A stretch of 64,000 bases of DNA from Moritella marina ATCC 15381 (GTDB lineage Bacteria > Pseudomonadota > Gammaproteobacteria > Enterobacterales > Moritellaceae). A model generated the notes under the pieces. The model did not search any database. It was not told where the DNA came from and saw only the letters and a program-made list of their open reading frames with translations. A program made the translations under genes and the position numbers. The stretch lies in the NCBI RefSeq assembly GCF_008931805.1, contig NZ_CP044399.1:3645370-3709369 (forward strand), read 5' to 3'. Shown here piece after piece: positions 56,182 through 64,000 of the stretch (its first letter is position 1; every line of letters begins with the position of its first letter).

Positions 56182-58092
56182 CTAACTAATAACGACATCC
56201 GTCTGCGGTATGCAGCTACACGCTAATACTTGTTTGGCTTTTTTACCATCATCAGTCAATGCATGATCGGCAAGTACGCGTACTTCACCTGACTCTAACG
56301 TCACACGGCAAACACCACAATAGCCCGCTCGGCAGTTATAAGGGATCTTAACGCCATTTTTTTCGGCTTGTTCTAACAAGGTGGTTTTATTATCACCAAC
56401 AAAACTGGTATCCCAACTGTCCAATAAAATATTCACCGGTTTACCTGGTGTTTCAGAATGTTTATGATCGCCAAAACTTTCGGTAAACTGTTGTTCGGCA
56501 GGTACGTTTAATGCCGTTAATGCCATGGTCATTGTCGTCATAAATGCTTCAGGACCACAAACATAAGCAGAACGCTCACTTATATCACGCAGCACATCGG
56601 CAAGCATTTGCTGATCAATACGCCCTCTCAACCCAGTCCAATCACTTTGGCTCGTTTCAGCAGTCAAAGTGAGTACCAAGCGCATATTTGTATGTTGACG
56701 AGTGAGTAACTGCAATTCATCAAGGGCGATCAAGTCTACAGCCGTTTTGGCACTGTAAAAGAAGACAATGTCTTTATCACATTCAGTATCGGCATAATAA
56801 CGTGCCATCGACAACATTGGGGTTATACCACTGCCCGCTGACAGCAAGAGTAACTTCTGCGTTGTCGCGGTAAAAGCATGAAAAGGACCACGCGGTGATG
56901 ACGCACCTAAGCGACCGCCAACGGTTAAATTATCATTCAACCAATTTGATGCTTTACCCTCTGGTACACGTTTTACTGTAATGGCTAATAAATCAGGTCG
57001 GCTTGGAGAAGATGACAAGGTATAGTTGCGCATCACCAAATCTTGACCAATTTTTAGATTCAGCGTAATGAATTGACCAGGTTTGTAATTCAATAATGCT
57101 GCAGGTTCAACACGAAAACGAAACGTTTTGGTATCAGGCGTTTCATCAATAACAGCAACACAACACAATTGTCTTGTTTCACCCTTGCCCCATAGGGTTT
57201 TAGCTTGCTGCTCGGCAGGGTGTTTCACTACCTGTTTTGGTGTTGATGTCACGGGTTGTTTCGGACGATTATCAGCATAAAATTTAGGCGCATGATATTC
57301 CAACACTTCAAGGCTATCACCCAGTTTAATCACGGCATCATTATGACTAATTAAATTTTGCCCAAAATCAATCCGGCCATCGTTATCTTTACGGAATAAA
57401 TTTAATGTTTTTAGCGGTTCTTTATCGTTAGCAAAATTGATTTCACCTGGGGGTAGTGTCGTAAAAATACAACGCTCACAGGCTTTCACTAATTCAAACT
57501 CAGCATCACCTATTTTGATCCGCTTCCACGTATCTTCAGCAAAGGGTTCGCAGCCTGTCACGACTAAATTGGTTCTAAATTGGCGCATATCAATTGGTCT
57601 GGCTGTACTACGATTCAATTCATCAAGGGATGCTTGAGAAATTAATAACAGCGGAAAACCATCAGCAAAACCAACTTGCTTATCAAAATTAGCGACTTTG
57701 CGTGATGACTGTTCACCGAAATAAAGTAACTGGCATGCCACGCCTAGAAATTTAGTTAACCACTGGTTCATCTCCTCACTACAGCGCTGACCTTTAACAC
57801 ATGAATCCCAAACCGTTACATCAGTATAATCTTGCTGGAGTTCTTTAAACGTAAGGGCTATCGGCGGCATTTTCGGCGCTGAAAGCATAATACCTTGAGA
57901 AGACACTTCAATCTTGATGGTCGATATTTTAGGTTGTGTTCGACCGGTAATAAATTGTCCTTGCATGTCACTGATCATAAAGCGACGGTCATGTTCTAAG
58001 CCCATTTCACTCACATGTGACTGGGTTAAGTTAATTGCTTTTGCAGACTTTAATGGATAAATAGCCAATCCAGATAGATTTATTTTAGTCAC
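56182..58092 (-). CDS. YcbX-like MOSC protein fused to flavin reductase and 2Fe-2S ferredoxin domains
   Basis: The 636 residues compare with 369 in E. coli YcbX. Residues about 1-270 are a MOSC N-terminal barrel and MOSC domain, with molybdenum-cofactor Cys in KACERCIFTTLPPGE. Residues about 305-530 are a ferredoxin-NADP-reductase module with the FAD motif RNYTLSSSP and the NAD(P) motif LLSAGSGITPML. The C-terminus is a plant-type ferredoxin with CRAGYCGVC and a fourth Cys in LACSC. YcbX reduces N-hydroxylated bases and needs a separate reductase. This protein seems to supply its own electron path from NAD(P)H. Translation appears to start at GTG. Confidence 0.88.
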   Translation of the reverse strand: MTKINLSGLAIYPLKSAKAINLTQSHVSEMGLEHDRRFMISDMQGQFITGRTQPKISTIKIEVSSQGIMLSAPKMPPIALTFKELQQDYTDVTVWDSCVKGQRCSEEMNQWLTKFLGVACQLLYFGEQSSRKVANFDKQVGFADGFPLLLISQASLDELNRSTARPIDMRQFRTNLVVTGCEPFAEDTWKRIKIGDAEFELVKACERCIFTTLPPGEINFANDKEPLKTLNLFRKDNDGRIDFGQNLISHNDAVIKLGDSLEVLEYHAPKFYADNRPKQPVTSTPKQVVKHPAEQQAKTLWGKGETRQLCCVAVIDETPDTKTFRFRVEPAALLNYKPGQFITLNLKIGQDLVMRNYTLSSSPSRPDLLAITVKRVPEGKASNWLNDNLTVGGRLGASSPRGPFHAFTATTQKLLLLSAGSGITPMLSMARYYADTECDKDIVFFYSAKTAVDLIALDELQLLTRQHTNMRLVLTLTAETSQSDWTGLRGRIDQQMLADVLRDISERSAYVCGPEAFMTTMTMALTALNVPAEQQFTESFGDHKHSETPGKPVNILLDSWDTSFVGDNKTTLLEQAEKNGVKIPYNCRAGYCGVCRVTLESGEVRVLADHALTDDGKKAKQVLACSCIPQTDVVIS

Positions 58093-58139
58093 GTATTCAT
58101 TCCCTTACTGTAACGACGTTTACACCTGCAGATGACCAG

Positions 58140-58784
58140 TCATCTAACCGATAGCGCAATAAAATACTGAGCAAGATAATAGCTTACAATAATAACGCCA
58201 TAAGCACTATGGAACTGTTTTTTAAATCTATCAAATGCCAATGTCGCATCTGAAAACAAAAACACGACGGCACCAATAAAGGCATAAAAACTAGCAGAGC
58301 TCTCTAACGTAAAATAGCGTTCACCACTGATCCAAGCCATGACAACAATAATACTCATGTACACCAATACTGGCACTTTCATTTCCGCTAGAGAAGGCCA
58401 CAATAAGGTTAAATACACGATGGCGATAATAATTAAAGGCGTGATCAACGCCCAGGTATACGTGATCTCCAGCTGCATAGAAAAAGCCACGATATAAGCA
58501 ACATGAGCGGCTAAAAAACTAAGTAGACCGGGGATAAATCTATCTTTTGGGAGCATAAGGAAGATGTCACCTAAGGTCGACAGCAGCAGCCCCAATAAGA
58601 TAAGCCAAACATAATCGCTGAGCGCTGGGGATAAATGCCAACATAAAGCCGCAATAGAAAGTGTAGTCACGGGCTTAAATACATAGAACAACCATTTTAG
58701 CTCTTTATAAGCGCCATATAAATGCAATAAAGCACACATCAAGATAACCAGCGTACTTGCTATTAGCGTCGTTGTAACGTCCAT
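58140..58784 (-). CDS. YhhN/TMEM86-family membrane protein
   Basis: The likely start is 58784 (214 residues); GGAAGAG lies upstream. Seven to eight hydrophobic helices and motifs such as LGDIFLMLPKDRFIPGLLSFL match the YhhN family. Animal TMEM86B is a lysoplasmalogenase, and bacterial members are thought to hydrolyse related lipids, but activity here is unproven. It follows the YcbX-like gene region on the same strand and is probably transcribed before it. Confidence 0.85.
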   Translation of the reverse strand: MDVTTTLIASTLVILMCALLHLYGAYKELKWLFYVFKPVTTLSIAALCWHLSPALSDYVWLILLGLLLSTLGDIFLMLPKDRFIPGLLSFLAAHVAYIVAFSMQLEITYTWALITPLIIIAIVYLTLLWPSLAEMKVPVLVYMSIIVVMAWISGERYFTLESSASFYAFIGAVVFLFSDATLAFDRFKKQFHSAYGVIIVSYYLAQYFIALSVR

Positions 58785-58945
58785 TTTTGACTCTTCCATC
58801 ACATTGAATAAATGCTCAATACTGAGTCATTTTCATCTCCATATACAAGTATTAAAACGTTATAAATGTGCGCAGGTTAACAATTACATACATAACAACC
58901 TGTAATTTTAATGAAATGGTAGACAGAAATTAGCAAATTAGACTA

Positions 58946-58975
58946 GTTTATTCACTCATAAAACGGCGAATAAAC
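58946..58975 (+). promoter_or_regulatory. Inverted repeat upstream of the 48-residue ORF
   Basis: GTTTATTC (58946-58953) and GAATAAAC (58968-58975) are perfect 8-bp arms, 14 bases apart. They end 20 bases before the small ORF start. They may be an operator or a 5' untranslated hairpin. Confidence 0.4.
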
Positions 58976-58994
58976 ACTGATGGAGATAATTATC

Positions 58995-59141
58995 ATGGAA
59001 CAGCAACAAGCATTACAAAATCACCTTATCGCGATTGAAATGTATATTTGCCACTTAGGTAAAACATTTGAAGAAGCTTGTGAGGAACTGAACCTAGATA
59101 TTACCGATCAACTGGCTCTAAAAAGCATGATGGTTGCCTAA
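58995..59141 (+). CDS. Small uncharacterised protein, 48 residues
   Basis: GGAG lies 9 bases before the ATG and the frame runs 49 codons to TAA. The predicted protein starts MEQQQALQNHLIAIEMYICH and is acidic, soluble and likely all-helical, with Cys and Glu in FEEACEEL. It lies alone on the plus strand between two minus-strand genes, with an inverted repeat just upstream. I do not recognise its family. Coding is supported by the ribosome-binding site, position and composition only. Confidence 0.55.
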   Translation: MEQQQALQNHLIAIEMYICHLGKTFEEACEELNLDITDQLALKSMMVA

Positions 59142-59185
59142 TCGAGCCCCACAGCATATTGTCAGCAGTAACTAAAACCTAACAG

Positions 59186-60847
59186 CTACTCTTCGCTCGC
59201 CACATTATACTTTTTGTTAATGGCCTGCACGACATTGGCTTGTGATTCTTCAAACCCTAAGACCCTTACGCTCTCATCAGTTAAAGCCTGCTTAGAGATT
59301 GGCTTGCTAATACAGCCCTCTATTGCAACTTGTTCATATTTGGCTAGATTAAACTCAAGCGGGTCTTCGGTTAACGCTATAATGGGTGTTTTCAGATTAC
59401 TTGAATCGCCAGACCTGATCAGTTTAATCGTCGCCAAACCATCTTCACCAGGCACCTGTACATAGATCAGATCAAATTGATGTTTCTGGACCAGTTCTAA
59501 ACACTCAATACCCGAGTTGGCGGTCACGACCTGCATATGTAATTGATTTAAAGTCTGCTGCAGCACAACCCGATTAATTTTATGATTTTCGACCAACAAG
59601 ACCTTAAGGCCGATTAATTTAGCTAATACTAGATCACTACGCCCAACTATATGCTGAGCCCGTAAAGGATAAACACGTGGCAAGCTAAGATTGATGGTAA
59701 ATTTAGCGCCTTCCCCTAACGTACTATCAACCTGTAATGTCCCCTGCATTAAATTAATCAATCGCGAACAAATGACCAAACTTAATCCTCCGCTAGGTAA
59801 CTCACTGGCCTTATGATTATGTGATAAATCGTCGGCATCAAATAAGCGTGATAATTTGGTCACAGGTATTCCAATACCGGTATCATTAACGGTGAAGACA
59901 AGATCAGCTAGCTTATTACTACCATTACTACCATTACTACCATTACTACTATTACGATTACTATTATTACTATTACAATTGGTGCCACGTACTTGCAGTT
60001 CAACAAAACCACGGTCGGTAAATTTTAATGCGTTAACAACTAAATTGACCAGAACCTGTTGCAGCCTTGTCGGGTCGCCTATATAAAATCGATGTAAGTT
60101 TTCAGGGTAATCCAGACTAAAACGGACACGTAAATTATGATGAACCAAGGGACGTAAAGAGGTATATACCTGATCAAGAATTTCCAACAAGTCAAAGCGC
60201 TCGTCACTTAACTCTAAATTTCCAGATTCTATTTTTGAATAGTCAGCCACATTATTAAGCAGCATTAACATGTGACTTGCTGATTGTTTCATTAATTTTA
60301 AATACTCTACTGATTTCGTATTCTGTGGCATTTCACATAACAACTCAGCAGTACCCAAAATACTATTCAATGGCGTTCTGATATCATTACTTAAGCTATC
60401 CACAAATTGCTGCTTAGACTGCCCTGATAACGGTTTTGTTATCTTAGTAGCGGCTGATTGTTCAAGCGCTTTATTCACTAAACTAATTAACCCGTCTAGT
60501 TCAATATAAGGAGAACATAAAAAGGTCGGCTGATTTTCTTTTTCATCAATAGCTTGCTGACATCGAACTTGCAGCGTGACCAATGGTTTTGTGAGTAATC
60601 TACTCAATACCAGTTTCGAGATGAATAAGCACAGAAGCAGTAGTGGTAAGGTGATCCATAATAAATTAAATTTTAACGATGTGAATGCAGCGACTTGCTG
60701 TGCATCAGCTTGTTGGCTTGTTACCTCTACAGCGACAAACATTCCCCCCACAACAAGCACTAACATGAATAATAATAATGTGCGTATCTTGTTGTACAAA
60801 GAATGCTGTAATACAACCTTATTTGAATCGACCTTGACTGCCCGCAT
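59186..60847 (-). CDS. Degenerate hybrid sensor histidine kinase lacking both phospho-acceptors
   Basis: From the ATG at 60847 the protein has 553 residues. Two membrane helices (about 23-43 and 61-81) enclose a short 17-residue loop. The HisKA segment reads SLSNDIRTPLNSILG, with Asn154 (codon 60386-60388) in place of the phospho-accepting His. The ATPase domain keeps the N box and DTGIGIP, but the G2 box reads GGLSLVI. The C-terminal receiver has VLLVENHKINR and DLIYVQVPGEDG, so one acidic-pocket residue is Asn and the acceptor Asp is Gln. An Asn/Gly/Ser repeat interrupts the ATPase domain. Phosphotransfer appears impossible; a scaffold or regulatory role is inferred. Confidence 0.85.
   Translation of the reverse strand: MRAVKVDSNKVVLQHSLYNKIRTLLLFMLVLVVGGMFVAVEVTSQQADAQQVAAFTSLKFNLLWITLPLLLLCLFISKLVLSRLLTKPLVTLQVRCQQAIDEKENQPTFLCSPYIELDGLISLVNKALEQSAATKITKPLSGQSKQQFVDSLSNDIRTPLNSILGTAELLCEMPQNTKSVEYLKLMKQSASHMLMLLNNVADYSKIESGNLELSDERFDLLEILDQVYTSLRPLVHHNLRVRFSLDYPENLHRFYIGDPTRLQQVLVNLVVNALKFTDRGFVELQVRGTNCNSNNSNRNSSNGSNGSNGSNKLADLVFTVNDTGIGIPVTKLSRLFDADDLSHNHKASELPSGGLSLVICSRLINLMQGTLQVDSTLGEGAKFTINLSLPRVYPLRAQHIVGRSDLVLAKLIGLKVLLVENHKINRVVLQQTLNQLHMQVVTANSGIECLELVQKHQFDLIYVQVPGEDGLATIKLIRSGDSSNLKTPIIALTEDPLEFNLAKYEQVAIEGCISKPISKQALTDESVRVLGFEESQANVVQAINKKYNVASEE
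59916..59978. repeat. In-frame 9-bp tandem repeat within the degenerate kinase gene
   Basis: TTACTACCA is repeated perfectly three times from 59916 and then continues in degenerate copies to about 59978. On the minus strand it encodes Asn-Gly-Ser repeats between the N box and the G1 box. Copy changes would alter loop length without a frameshift. Confidence 0.85.
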
Positions 60848-61123
60848 AACCAATATATCCTTATTACTTGCTATGTAATAAATCTAGCTAACATTAAAAA
60901 ATTTGCCTAACTATCTAATATTTTTCGCTTTAATTCAATCAACAACAGCTTTTAAAGAGGATAATGGTTTATTTCTGCTAGTCAGTTCTATTTATGCTGT
61001 ACAATAGTAAACATCGACTAGAAAAATGTGGTTGGAATTTTGGCTATGCTCCTATATAGTTCCTGCCCCAGAAATGCTTTCTAGCAATTATATTTATTCA
61101 ATTCTATTTAAGAGGTAGCTTCT

Positions 61124-62506
61124 TTGCGCTTTCAAGATTTCGGTATCGACCCACGTTTAATCAGTTCAATCAAACACTTAGGGTTTGAACAAGCAACAGA
61201 GGTGCAGGAAGCAGCTATTCCACTTATTTTAGGTGGCTGTGACATCATGGCTACATCGCAAACGGGTAGTGGTAAAACTATCGCTTACGGTCTGCCTGTA
61301 TTACAACGTATGCTAAAGCAGCGTCGTTTCGAACACCGTGCAGTACGTGCCGTGATTTTGGCGCCAACGCGTGAACTTGCGATCCAAGTGCACGCCAATA
61401 TGAAACACTTGGGCATGAGCTTAGATTATCAAATCCAATTGATTATTGGTCGTGAGTCATTCCAGCATCAAGAAAAATTGCTGCGTAAAAACCCTGAAGT
61501 GTTAATTGCAACACCGGGTCGTCTACTTGATCATATCCGTGAAAAATCAATTTCACTTGAGCACTTAGAATTCCTTGTGTTAGATGAAGCTGACCGTATG
61601 TTAGACATGGGTTTCCGTGATGACGTATCTGCAATTTCAAACAGCGCGCCAAACGTAAAGCGTCAAACGATGTTGTTCTCAGCAACACTAGAGCACGTTG
61701 ATGTTGCCAATATTTGTAACCAAGTATTACGTGCTCCAGAACGTATTGAGATTAACCGCTCAAACGATCAACATGAAAAAATTGAACAGCGTCTGCATTT
61801 CTCTGACAACTTAACACACAAAGAAGAGCAATTAGTTCATCTTGCAAAAACGGAAGATTATCGCCAACTGTTAGTCTTTACGGCGACAAAATCAGATACA
61901 GAACGTCTAGCAAAACTATTAGTAGATAATGGTATTGATGCCACCTCTATTAACGGTGACATGTTACAAAATCAACGTAAACGTACGCTAGAAGATTTCC
62001 GTCGTGGCCGTGTTGAAGTATTAGTGGCAACGGATGTTGCCGCACGTGGTCTTGATATTCGTACATTAAGCCATGTGATCAACTTTGATTTACCAATTAA
62101 CCCAGAAGACTTTATTCACCGAACAGGTCGAACGGGTCGTGCTGGTGCAAGCGGTATTGCAATCTCACTTGTAAGTCCGAAAGATTGGACTTCATTTGGT
62201 AAGATAGAAAGCTACTTAAAAATAAAACTGACTTGTACTATGTTAGAAGGTTTTGAAGCTAAGTTTAAAGGTCTTAAACCAAAACCAGCGAAGAAACGTT
62301 TACCTGCAAGTAATAAAGGTCGCCCAACGAAGCTAACGCGTAAAGGTGATAAGAATGCACCGAAGCACAAGCAGAATACAGCGCCGAAACAAGATAAGAA
62401 ACAATCAATGCGCGATTCAATGGCAAGTGCCGTAGATAGCGGTTTTGCACCAATGAAGAGAAAGCCAAGAGCTGAAATCATCGACGATGGTCGCGAAGAA
62501 GATTAA
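61124..62506 (+). CDS. DEAD-box ATP-dependent RNA helicase
   Basis: This 460-residue helicase has all core motifs: TSQTGSGKT (I), PTRELA (Ia), TPGRLLD (Ib), VLDEADRMLDMGF (II), SATLE (III) and HRTGRTGRAG (VI). A Lys/Arg-rich tail of about 90 residues follows, probably for RNA binding. It belongs to the RhlE/SrmB/DeaD range, and I cannot fix the subgroup. The start is TTG: an in-frame stop lies 15 bases upstream, no ATG fits, and AGAGGT is 8 bases before it. It has its own terminator. Confidence 0.94.
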   Translation: MRFQDFGIDPRLISSIKHLGFEQATEVQEAAIPLILGGCDIMATSQTGSGKTIAYGLPVLQRMLKQRRFEHRAVRAVILAPTRELAIQVHANMKHLGMSLDYQIQLIIGRESFQHQEKLLRKNPEVLIATPGRLLDHIREKSISLEHLEFLVLDEADRMLDMGFRDDVSAISNSAPNVKRQTMLFSATLEHVDVANICNQVLRAPERIEINRSNDQHEKIEQRLHFSDNLTHKEEQLVHLAKTEDYRQLLVFTATKSDTERLAKLLVDNGIDATSINGDMLQNQRKRTLEDFRRGRVEVLVATDVAARGLDIRTLSHVINFDLPINPEDFIHRTGRTGRAGASGIAISLVSPKDWTSFGKIESYLKIKLTCTMLEGFEAKFKGLKPKPAKKRLPASNKGRPTKLTRKGDKNAPKHKQNTAPKQDKKQSMRDSMASAVDSGFAPMKRKPRAEIIDDGREED

Positions 62507-62510
62507 TCCT

Positions 62511-62538
62511 AAAAACCTGCTCCCGAGCAGGTTTTTTT
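62511..62538 (+). terminator. Terminator of the DEAD-box helicase gene
   Basis: AAAACCTGCT and AGCAGGTTTT pair around CCCG, followed by a run of T. The hairpin begins within a few bases of the stop codon. The A-run on the other side would also allow function in the opposite direction. Confidence 0.92.
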
Positions 62539-62618
62539 ATTTATACTGGTTGATTCTTTTTGTTTATACTGTTTTATAAAGAAACGTATAACATCGTTAA
62601 GCTCACGGGAGAGCAACC

Positions 62619-63530
62619 ATGGCAGGATTAAGTTTAATCGCCCTACTCGATGACATCGCATCAGTATTGGATGATGTCGCACTGATGACAAAAGTCGCTG
62701 CAAAGAAGACGGCAGGCGTACTAGGCGATGATCTGGCGCTCAATGCCCAGCAAGTCTCAGGCGTCAGTGCCGAACGAGAGTTACCCGTGGTTTGGAAGGT
62801 CGCCAAAGGCTCTTTCAAGAACAAGGCGATTTTAGTGCCCGCCGCACTCCTCATTAGCGCAATAGCTCCTTGGTTAATTACCCCCCTGTTACTTATCGGC
62901 GGCTTATTTTTATGCTTTGAAGGTGCCGAGAAGCTGCATCACGCTAAGTCAGCACCCGAGCATGAAAATAATACGGGCGATGCTGCCTTGGCCGGATTAT
63001 CCGTTGAAGAGTTCGAGAATCAAAAAGTCAAAGGCGCTATTCGTACCGATTTCATCTTATCCGCCGAGATCATTGTAATAGCCCTAGGCACAGTACAAAT
63101 TGAATCATTAGCCACCCAATTAACCGTGGTCAGCTTGATCGCTCTGCTCATGACTGTTGGTGTTTATGGCTTGGTCGCGGGTATCGTCAAAATGGATGAT
63201 GTGGGTTTATATCTCGTTAATAACAGCCGAGTAAAAACGCTAAAACACTATTTAGGTAATGGCTTACTTACTTTTGCACCCAAGTTAATGCGCTCATTAG
63301 CCGTAATCGGCACGGTGGCCATGTTCTTAGTCGGTGGCAGTATCGTGTTGCACAGTATTCCGGGCTCTCATGATGTGGTTCATTCGCTACTAACGATGCT
63401 ACCAGAAACATTCGCACATAACGTGGTAGCCAGTACTCTTGCTCCGATTGTGATCGATGGCTTAGTCGGATTGTTGGCTGGTTTTATTGTCTTGTTAGTT
63501 GTCAGTGGTGTACAAAAATTAAGAGCCTGA
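62619..63530 (+). CDS. yedI: DUF808/YedI family inner-membrane protein
   Basis: The 303 residues compare with about 305 in E. coli YedI. The N-terminal segment SLIALLDDIASVLDDVALMT and the later LLLIGGLFLCFEGAEKLHHA are characteristic. Four or more membrane helices are predicted. The function of the family is unknown. GGGAGAG precedes the ATG. Confidence 0.92.
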   Translation: MAGLSLIALLDDIASVLDDVALMTKVAAKKTAGVLGDDLALNAQQVSGVSAERELPVVWKVAKGSFKNKAILVPAALLISAIAPWLITPLLLIGGLFLCFEGAEKLHHAKSAPEHENNTGDAALAGLSVEEFENQKVKGAIRTDFILSAEIIVIALGTVQIESLATQLTVVSLIALLMTVGVYGLVAGIVKMDDVGLYLVNNSRVKTLKHYLGNGLLTFAPKLMRSLAVIGTVAMFLVGGSIVLHSIPGSHDVVHSLLTMLPETFAHNVVASTLAPIVIDGLVGLLAGFIVLLVVSGVQKLRA

Positions 63531-63548
63531 CTAAGAGCATTTTTAATG

Positions 63549-63583
63549 GTAGTTGTTAAGGTAATAATGACCTTAACAACTAC
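63549..63583. terminator. Perfect 14-bp hairpin between yedI and yaeQ
   Basis: GTAGTTGTTAAGGT (63549-63562) and ACCTTAACAACTAC (63570-63583) are exact complements with a 7-base loop, between two convergent genes. T-runs are weak, so terminator function is probable but not certain. Confidence 0.6.
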
Positions 63584-63642
63584 TGAATAACAAAGCTTCA
63601 TTGTACGACGCCGCTACTCATTAGTTTCATCTAATCGACTGC

Positions 63643-64000
63643 CTAACACCACACTTCAGGTTTAATGCTAATACTTGTTTCGCCAGATAACACTTGAATA
63701 TCGCCATCCTGGATCATCAATTGTAGCTCCATATTACGGCTATATAGCTTTTCCATTTGCTCGGCAGTTTCATCATCAATATATTGAATTGATAAATTAT
63801 CAGCGCTGTATTTAATTTTCTTAAACCATAATCCAGCACTGCGACCGCCATAGGTATAAATCGTTGCTTTCTGTGCTTGATTACTGGCTTTCTTTAGACG
63901 CTTGTCCGATGGCTGACCTAAATCAATCCATTGCTCGATCACGCCGATATCCGATTTAAACCAAATATCCGGTTCTTCATCTTCACCGAGGCCTTTAGTA
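63643..64000 (-). CDS. yaeQ: YaeQ family protein, C-terminal part (cut by window edge)
   Basis: The frame is open to the window end and encodes about 119 C-terminal residues of an expected 180. Segments EPDIWFKSDIGVIEQWIDLG and KATIYTYGGRSAGLWF align with recalled E. coli YaeQ (EPEAWLRND, WIELG, VALFTYNSRAAQIWW). YaeQ has a PD-(D/E)XK nuclease-like fold and was found as a suppressor of rfaH mutants; its biochemical role is unclear. An internal GTG at 63942 is not the start. Confidence 0.9.
   Translation of the reverse strand, partial: TKGLGEDEEPDIWFKSDIGVIEQWIDLGQPSDKRLKKASNQAQKATIYTYGGRSAGLWFKKIKYSADNLSIQYIDDETAEQMEKLYSRNMELQLMIQDGDIQVLSGETSISIKPEVWC

Noticed and set aside
59916..59978. The tandem repeat as a CRISPR or phase-variable frameshift tract
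   Set aside because: The unit is 9 bp without spacers, and copy changes keep the reading frame.

Overview
The window looks like chromosomal DNA of a marine gammaproteobacterium. The base composition is AT-leaning, the rRNA and ribosomal-protein sequences are gammaproteobacterial, and gene orders known from Escherichia coli are partly kept (prlC with rsmJ; murB-birA-tRNAs-secE-nusG-rplKAJL-rpoBC beside the thi genes). A relative of Moritella, Psychromonas or Shewanella is my inference from protein style. I could not run a 16S comparison. No phage, insertion sequence or CRISPR array was seen.

Layout. 1-4344 (minus): the 5' three quarters of 23S, a tRNA-less spacer, a complete 16S gene and its leader with two promoters. 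4434-11598 (minus): a YheO-type regulator, rsmJ, a GAF/PAS/GGDEF/EAL protein, and prlC behind a probable heat-shock promoter. 11794-19516 (plus): glutathione reductase, a chemoreceptor, a DMT transporter, an Xaa-Pro aminopeptidase and a Dyp-type peroxidase. 19553-22445: a reductase-like protein, a three-gene copper-delivery set (unknown protein, PCuAC, Sco) and an Lrp-type regulator. 22649-29153: a complete C4-dicarboxylate uptake circuit, with the DctB/DctD two-component system facing the TRAP operon dctPQM, which has a sigma-54 promoter. 29530-31242: a second DMT transporter and an outer-membrane barrel. 31309-38111 (minus): thiCEFSGH behind a TPP riboswitch. 38113-51157 (minus): rpoC, rpoB, rplL, rplJ, rplA, rplK, nusG, secE and four tRNA genes. 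51258-64000: birA, murB, a GNAT protein, an AroH-type DAHP synthase, glpX, a YcbX-like fusion oxidoreductase, a YhhN protein, a 48-residue ORF, a degenerate hybrid kinase, a DEAD-box helicase, a YedI protein and the 3' part of yaeQ.

How the genes work together. The dct block is a self-contained sensing and import module. The thi operon makes the thiazole and pyrimidine parts of thiamine and joins them, under TPP feedback. The rpo/rpl region is the transcription-translation core, with an L10 leader and an rplL-rpoB attenuator.

The most unusual items are: a hybrid sensor kinase lacking both its phospho-accepting His and Asp; loss of tufB from its usual place together with a decayed tRNA-Trp relic; a YcbX homologue carrying its own flavin reductase domain; a ThiE fused to a ThiD-like domain that has lost its catalytic loop; and an 11-mer shared by three intergenic hairpins. 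No clearly new multi-gene system was found.
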